From: Paracoccus sp. MC1862
GTDB lineage: Bacteria; Pseudomonadota; Alphaproteobacteria; Rhodobacterales; Rhodobacteraceae
DNA: 64,000 nt
Assembly (NCBI RefSeq): GCF_016617715.1
Contig: NZ_CP067225.1
Location: 2,216,001-2,280,000, forward strand
Direction of reading: 5' to 3'
The position numbers and the translations under genes are program-made. Positions 56,770-64,000 of this stretch are shown here, piece by piece. Position 1 is the stretch's first letter. Each line of letters starts with the position of its first letter. Below the pieces are notes generated by a model, which was not told the origin of the DNA, made no database searches, and was given only the letters and a program-made list of their open reading frames with translations.

Positions 56770-57011
56770 TCGGCTGGCTCCTCACCCATGGCCGGGTGCT
56801 CAAGGCGCCGGGCCTCATCCTTACCGCCGCAGCGATCCTGCTGTTGTTGCTGAACCTCCGCCGTGCGGGCGAACGCGCTGGGCGCGTCGCCGAACGCCTC
56901 GACGCCAGAGAGAGAAACGATGCCGTCCACCGCCAAATGCTCGCTGCTGCCGTCCGGCGCCCTGCTGATCGCGATGCTTTGGCTGACCGGCTGCGGGATG
57001 GCCGGTTCTGA
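56766..57011 (+). CDS. Inner-membrane spanin-like protein (Rz-type)
   Basis: An 81-residue protein starting at a GTG that overlaps the lysin stop (GTGATC). It has one N-terminal membrane segment (LILTAAAILLLLLNL) followed by a charged helical part (RRAGERAGRVAERLDARERN), the layout of an i-spanin. Another short lipoprotein gene overlaps its 3' half in a different frame, as Rz and Rz1 do. Confidence 0.6.
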   Translation: MIGWLLTHGRVLKAPGLILTAAAILLLLLNLRRAGERAGRVAERLDARERNDAVHRQMLAAAVRRPADRDALADRLRDGRF

Positions 57012-57165
57012 GAGGATCGCGCCCTGCCCGCCCGTCGTCGACTACACCGCCGCCGATCAGGCACGCGCGGCCGACGGGGTCGAGGCCCTTCCGGACGGGA
57101 GCGTGATCATCCGCATGTTCAGCGACTACGCCGTCCTGCGCGACCAGGCGCGGGTGTGCAGGTAG
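56920..57165 (+). CDS. Small lipoprotein (Rz1-like o-spanin candidate)
   Basis: An 81-residue lipoprotein with a lipobox at residues about 22-25 (MLWLTGCGMAGSERIAPCPP), so Cys25 or nearby would be lipidated. It starts inside the spanin-like gene in another frame. Length and overlap match the outer-membrane spanin type, although Pro-richness is low. It is the last gene of the prophage module. Confidence 0.6.
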   Translation: MPSTAKCSLLPSGALLIAMLWLTGCGMAGSERIAPCPPVVDYTAADQARAADGVEALPDGSVIIRMFSDYAVLRDQARVCR

Positions 57166-57503
57166 AAACCGGGCCCGGCAGCAGCACTGCGGGAAGCGCC
57201 AGACGCCTCGACCGCGGCGCAGCGCCCGGCCCGGTTCATGGATTCACGCTGTCAACGAGCGGCAGGGATTCGCTGCAGGGGGATGATGACACGGCGGGGC
57301 GGCGTCTGTCGCGTCTGGCGATAGGCACAATTGTGCACTTCGATTGAACGCCGCCACCGTCCATCTGGCGGGCGACCCTTGCGCCGCAGCGCGCTGCGGG
57401 AAGACCGGTTTCCCGATTTCGGCACCAGCACGGCAACTTGGGCCTAGAAGAGTTCCTCCGATTTTGCGAGGTGTCATCTGTACGATCATGAGGGAGAGGC
57501 TGC
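57166..57503. other. Prophage right margin, no gene seen
   Basis: About 340 bases before the DUF262 gene. It has a perfect 12-base palindrome GCACAATTGTGC at 57325-57336 that could be an operator. I see no integrase-like site, tRNA 3' end or direct repeat marking an attachment site. Confidence 0.4.
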
Positions 57504-59288
57504 ATGGTTATTCAAAGAATTCAGAGCGAAGACTGCTCGGTCGCCAGCCTCTTTCAGTCCTTCTACGCCGTCCCTGACTATCAGCGCGAGTATGTCTGGG
57601 ATACGGACCAGGTCGAACAGCTTCTGAAAGACGTTCGCGAAGAGATGGGCGATGGTGCCGCTCAGGATGCACCGGAATACTTCATCGGTAGCATCGTTGT
57701 CTGCCCGGGCCGAGACGGCGTGCTCGACCTAATCGACGGCCAGCAGCGCATGACGACCCTCTACATCACACTTTGCGCGCTCCGCGACCGGCTGGCAGAA
57801 CTTGGTGCGCCACCTTCGTCCGTGTTGAACGCCCAGATTGCCGATGCGGCGGTAGACGTTTCGGGCGAAGAACGTCGGCGATACCGGCTGGACCTGCAGT
57901 ACGAAGACAGTGGCGACGCGCTGACACGCCTTGCCGATGGAAACGCCATCGACCAGGCTTGGACCCAGTCGATGCGAAATATGCAGAACGCCCATCATGT
58001 TGTTACCCGGTTCCTCATCTCGGAATTCGGCCAGGACGTCGCAGCGGTTCGCAAGTTCTACGGCTATCTCACCAACAAGGTGAAATTGATCCGCATCCAA
58101 ACCGAGGACGTGGCGAAAGCGTTGAAGATATTCGAGACGATCAACGACCGCGGTGTCGGCCTGAACTCGATGGACCTGCTGAAGAACCTCCTGTTCATGA
58201 AGACGCCCAAGGGCGAGTTCGACCGGCTCAAGGACACTTGGAAAGAGTTGCAGGACACGATCTTCCGCATGGGCGAAAAACCCCTGCGCTTTCTGCGCTA
58301 CTTCATCTTTAGCCGCTACGACGTCGAACTTCTGCGCGAAGACGAGATCTATGGCTGGTTCTCGAAGAACGACGGACTGGTCGGTTACGGTCGCGATCCC
58401 ATCGGCTTCGCCAAGGAGCTCGTCGCGGCGGCTCGGGCCTACGAGTGCTTCCGTGAAGGCAAGAACGAGAAGGGTGATCGCAACCGGTTCCTCGACAACA
58501 TTCGGCTACTCGGGGGCCAGGCAGCGCGGCAGCATCTGATCCTGCTGCTGGCGGGGCGCCATCTTGGTCCAGCACTGTTCGACCGGCTGGCGGCCGAGGT
58601 CGAGAACCTCTTCTTCTGTTACGTCATCACGCGTGAGCCGACGCGTGACTTCGAGCGCAACTTTGCGAAATGGGCGACGGAGCTTCGGGCCATCAAGAGC
58701 GAGGAAGAACTGGACGCCTTTATCGTGGCTCGGTTCGACAAGGCGAAAGCGGACCTTTCGAACCGATTCGATGACGCGGTGGGGCGTCTCGCGCTCCGCA
58801 GCCTGCAGCTCTACCGCTTCCAGTACGTCCTCGCCAAGCTGACCCAGCAGGTTGACTTGTTGGCCTATGGCGAAACCGAGGGCACGAGGTGGCTCACCAA
58901 TTATGTCAGCGGCGGGTATGAGGTCGAACATATCTTCCCGCAGATCCCGAGTGCCGAAGCTGCCGCAGAGTTCGGACCGATCAGCGACCCGGAGGTTGTA
59001 CAGAGATTGGGCAACCTCGTCCTCGTCGAGAAATCTATCAACACCTCTCTCGGCAATCGGCCCTACAGCAAGAAGCGGCCAGTGTATCAGCAGTCCAAGC
59101 TGCTGTTGACGCGGGCGTTGAGCGAACGGCCAAAGGTGGGCGCAAATACCCGCATCGACAAGGCTGCCGCTTCCATCGTGCCTTACGCCTCTTGGAACGA
59201 GGCATCCCTGCATGAACGGCAGCGTTCCCTTGTGACGCTTTCCAGAGCCGTCTGGGGCCTTTCGGAGCAGGCCGGCCCAACCGCCTGA
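57504..59288 (+). CDS. DUF262-HNH (GmrSD-like) protein
   Basis: A 594-residue protein with an N-terminal DUF262 domain and a C-terminal DUF1524/HNH domain, the layout of single-chain GmrSD. The DUF262 part shows YAVPDYQREYVWDTDQVEQL, then DLIDGQQRMTTLYITLCALR with the catalytic-type DGQQR motif. The C-terminal part has SGGYEVEHIFPQIPSAEAA with the His of the HNH nuclease and then NLVLVEKSINTSLGNRPYSK. GmrSD cuts DNA with modified bases. GGGAGAGG lies upstream. It stands alone beside the prophage. Confidence 0.82.
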   Translation: MVIQRIQSEDCSVASLFQSFYAVPDYQREYVWDTDQVEQLLKDVREEMGDGAAQDAPEYFIGSIVVCPGRDGVLDLIDGQQRMTTLYITLCALRDRLAELGAPPSSVLNAQIADAAVDVSGEERRRYRLDLQYEDSGDALTRLADGNAIDQAWTQSMRNMQNAHHVVTRFLISEFGQDVAAVRKFYGYLTNKVKLIRIQTEDVAKALKIFETINDRGVGLNSMDLLKNLLFMKTPKGEFDRLKDTWKELQDTIFRMGEKPLRFLRYFIFSRYDVELLREDEIYGWFSKNDGLVGYGRDPIGFAKELVAAARAYECFREGKNEKGDRNRFLDNIRLLGGQAARQHLILLLAGRHLGPALFDRLAAEVENLFFCYVITREPTRDFERNFAKWATELRAIKSEEELDAFIVARFDKAKADLSNRFDDAVGRLALRSLQLYRFQYVLAKLTQQVDLLAYGETEGTRWLTNYVSGGYEVEHIFPQIPSAEAAAEFGPISDPEVVQRLGNLVLVEKSINTSLGNRPYSKKRPVYQQSKLLLTRALSERPKVGANTRIDKAAASIVPYASWNEASLHERQRSLVTLSRAVWGLSEQAGPTA

Positions 59289-59324
59289 CTTGGATCCGTA
59301 GACTGGCACATGGCTGAATCTCGG

Positions 59325-59427
59325 CTCCTGCGGAGAATAGGCCCTCTTTACTCCGCATTTTCTGCGGCGTTCTTCCTTGCGCTTGCGGAGAATGCCCCGC
59401 ATAATCGACGCGCATAGTGCGGAGATT
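59325..59427 (+). repeat. Short repeats in the fic leader
   Basis: TGCGGAGAAT occurs at about 59327-59336 and again at 59384-59393, and related inverted units (ACTCCGCATTTTCTGCGG near 59351) lie between. A further TGCGGAGAT unit sits just before the start. They could be binding sites for autoregulation. Confidence 0.4.
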
Positions 59428-59430
59428 GTA

Positions 59431-60528
59431 GTGTACATCTGGGAGCAGCCGGACTGGCCAAAGCTGACCTGGCAGGACGCGACCATCGCAGCCCCGCTGG
59501 CGGCGGTGCGCCATGACCAAGGCCGTCTGATCGGCCGCATGGAGGCGCTGGGCTTCAAGCTGCGCGAAGAGGCCGTGCTGCAGACCCTGACTCAGGATGT
59601 CGTCAAGACGAGCGAGATCGAGGGGGAGCAGCTGGATGCCTCGCAGGTCCGTTCCTCGCTTGCCCGGCGCCTCGGGATTGACATCGGCGCCCTGCCCCCG
59701 ACAGACCGCAACGTCGAAGGGATCGTCGAGGTGATGCTGGACGCGACCCGGAACTATGAAGCCCTCCTGACCACCGAGCGCCTGTTTGCCTGGCACGCCG
59801 CCCTGTTCCCAACGGGGCGCAGCGGCATGACGCGCATCAGGGTCGGGAACTGGCGCGACGACAGCATGGGCCCGATGCAGGTGGTGTCAGGGCCGTATGG
59901 CCGGGAACGCGTGCATTTCGCGGCACCACCGGCCACTGAGGTCGCGGCCGAGATGGACACCTTTCTCGCCTGGTTCAACGCGCCCCTGACAACCGATCCA
60001 GTGATCAAGGCTGCGCTGGCGCATTTGTGGTTCGTGACCATCCACCCGTTCGAGGATGGGAATGGCCGCCTCGCCCGCGCCATCGCCGATCTGGCCCTCG
60101 CTCGGTCGGAGCGCAGCCCACAGCGGTTCTACAGCATGTCGGCGCAGATCAGGCTGGAACGGAACGCCTATTACGATCAGCTGGAACGGACCCAGAAGGG
60201 CGGCACGGACGTCACTCCATGGATCCTGTGGTTCCTCGATTGCCTCGGCCGCGCAATCCATGGAGCGGATGGCGTCTTGGCGGCCGTGATCGCCAAGGCG
60301 CAGTTCTGGGAACGGGCCGGGGCGCTGGCGCTGAACGAACGCCAGATCAAGGTACTCAACCGTCTGCTCGACGGCTTCGAGGGCAAGATGACATCGTCGA
60401 AGTGGGCCACGATTGCCAAGTGTTCGCAGGACACGGCGAACCGGGACATCGCTGCACTGATCGACCTCGGTCTGCTGCGGAAGGGGGAAGGTGGAGGCCG
60501 CAGCACGCATTACGAGATGGTGCTGTGA
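59431..60528 (+). CDS. Fic family protein with inhibitory helix and winged C terminus
   Basis: A 365-residue Fic (FIDO) protein, expected to transfer AMP to target proteins. The catalytic motif HPFEDGNGR is at residues 205-213 and looks intact. An N-terminal inhibitory motif TSEIEGE at about 60-66 makes it a class II, self-inhibited type. The N terminus (YIWEQPDWPKLTWQDATIAA) is the usual Fic_N/DUF4172 start, which supports the GTG at 59431 with GGAG upstream. The C terminus (MTSSKWATIAKCSQDTANRD) is a winged-helix domain, so it may control its own leader. Confidence 0.88.
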   Translation: MYIWEQPDWPKLTWQDATIAAPLAAVRHDQGRLIGRMEALGFKLREEAVLQTLTQDVVKTSEIEGEQLDASQVRSSLARRLGIDIGALPPTDRNVEGIVEVMLDATRNYEALLTTERLFAWHAALFPTGRSGMTRIRVGNWRDDSMGPMQVVSGPYGRERVHFAAPPATEVAAEMDTFLAWFNAPLTTDPVIKAALAHLWFVTIHPFEDGNGRLARAIADLALARSERSPQRFYSMSAQIRLERNAYYDQLERTQKGGTDVTPWILWFLDCLGRAIHGADGVLAAVIAKAQFWERAGALALNERQIKVLNRLLDGFEGKMTSSKWATIAKCSQDTANRDIAALIDLGLLRKGEGGGRSTHYEMVL

Positions 60529-60611
60529 GGGCCCCTGGCCACGATCAAGGCTCCCCGCTGTCGGGGGCCTCGTCGAACGTTGATGTGGCGTTGATGTGGA
60601 TTGCGGACATG

Positions 60612-60636
60612 CGAAAGCCCCGCTTTGAGGCGGGGC
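60612..60636 (-). terminator. Terminator of the rRNA operon
   Basis: On the minus strand GCCCCGC (60636-60630) pairs with GCGGGGC (60623-60617) around a 6-base loop, then TTTCG follows. It lies just after the tRNA gene, as expected for the end of an rrn operon. Confidence 0.75.
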
Positions 60637-60663
60637 GTAAGCTGCTGACATATTGTATAAATT

Positions 60664-60740
<77 letters not shown>

Positions 60741-60825
60741 TCCGTGCTGCCTGTGGCAGCGTCCCCGCTGGTGGTAAGGTGCGGGGTTGGTTTATCGTAT
60801 CAGAGGGATGTGCGTTTCTTTCCAG

Positions 60826-60940
60826 GTCTGGCGGTGACCTACTCTCCCACGTCTTGAGACGCAGTACCATTGGCGCGACGGCGCTTAACGGCCGAGTTCG
60901 GGATGGGATCGGGTGTTTCGCTCGTGCTGTAGCCACCAGA
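60826..60940 (-). rRNA. 5S ribosomal RNA
   Basis: About 115 nt with 5S landmarks on the minus strand: a 5' end TCTGGTGGCTACAGC, the region ACCCGATCCCATCCCGAACT, TGGTACTGCGTCTCAAGACG and GTGGGAGAGTAGGTC near the 3' end, where the terminal stem closes. Ends are estimated from that stem. Confidence 0.95.
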
Positions 60941-61030
60941 CCGGGGAAGAAACGCTCAGCGTTGCGGCTTTCGCCACGTGTTGTCCAAGTGATGCTGAGG
61001 AAGAAGGCAGATCTGTCTTCTTCCGGATCA

Positions 61031-63857
<2,827 letters not shown>

Positions 63858-64000
63858 TTGACCCGGAAGAAGAAAGACCCGCATCCCTGCGGCGTCCGGC
63901 CTGTCCTTCGGCGGGACAAGCCAACTTCTTTCCAGATCAGCATGCAACTATTCCCGCCTTTCCCCGAAGAGAAAGACTTGGTTAGTGTACTTGACTTGGA
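63858..64000. other. Spacer upstream of 23S (part)
   Basis: About 140 bases of the 16S-23S spacer reach the window end. No tRNA is complete here; tRNA-Ile/Ala genes, if present, would lie further out. Confidence 0.6.

Overview
The window is GC-rich alphaproteobacterial DNA. Gene content and protein style (LctP/LutABC with Dld, a Rhodobacteraceae-type flagellar export block, gene-transfer-agent-like tail genes, an extended 23S helix 9) suggest a Paracoccus-like member of the Rhodobacteraceae/Paracoccaceae. That assignment is inference from gene content, not from a tree.

Layout. (1) 161-7206: a tightly overlapping flagellar operon (fliL, an unknown coiled-coil gene, motE-like, motA, an unknown small gene, flhA, fliR, flhB, a doubtful ORF, a FliJ-like coiled-coil gene). 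(2) 7207-8110: about 0.9 kb with no convincing gene. (3) 8111-13434: housekeeping genes: rimI-tsaB-nifU-like on the minus strand, uspA, an exopolysaccharide sugar transferase, truA, and an XpaC-like gene. (4) 13570-16923: a graveyard of degraded insertion sequences (two IS3-family relics and one IS481-family relic with recognisable ends). (5) 17150-25489: lactate use: a FadR/GntR regulator, a relic of dihydrolipoyl dehydrogenase, lactate permease, lutABC and FAD-linked D-lactate dehydrogenase. (6) 25998-31223: an EamA transporter, two small secreted proteins, a GMC oxidoreductase with its subunit-3 partner, a glyoxalase-fold protein and a ribbon-helix-helix protein. (7) 31612-33018: a transposase relic joined to a broken histidine-utilisation operon (5' part of hutD, 3' part of hutU), cut by phage DNA.

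(8) 33016-57165: a defective prophage. It has a lambda-like head module (protease tail end, D-like decoration protein, E-like capsid protein, head-tail joining protein) and a gene-transfer-agent-like tail module (tape measure, DUF2460, DUF2163, NlpC/P60, TIM-barrel tip protein), then lysis genes. No terminase, portal or integrase is visible. The head and tail modules are split by about 6.7 kb of foreign DNA: an MFS/MaoC/TetR group plus an IS1182-family element, which is itself split by an IS21-family element with a 7-bp target duplication. Two toxin-antitoxin pairs sit between the tail chaperone and the tape measure. The chaperone carries a textbook -1 slippery heptamer (A AAA AAC), and the tip protein carries an in-frame amber stop.

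(9) 57504-60528: a DUF262/HNH (GmrSD-like) protein and a Fic protein, both candidate defence or stress genes. (10) 60612-64000: the 3' part of an rRNA operon on the minus strand: 23S, 5S, initiator tRNA-Met and a terminator, with the spacer upstream of 23S reaching the window end.
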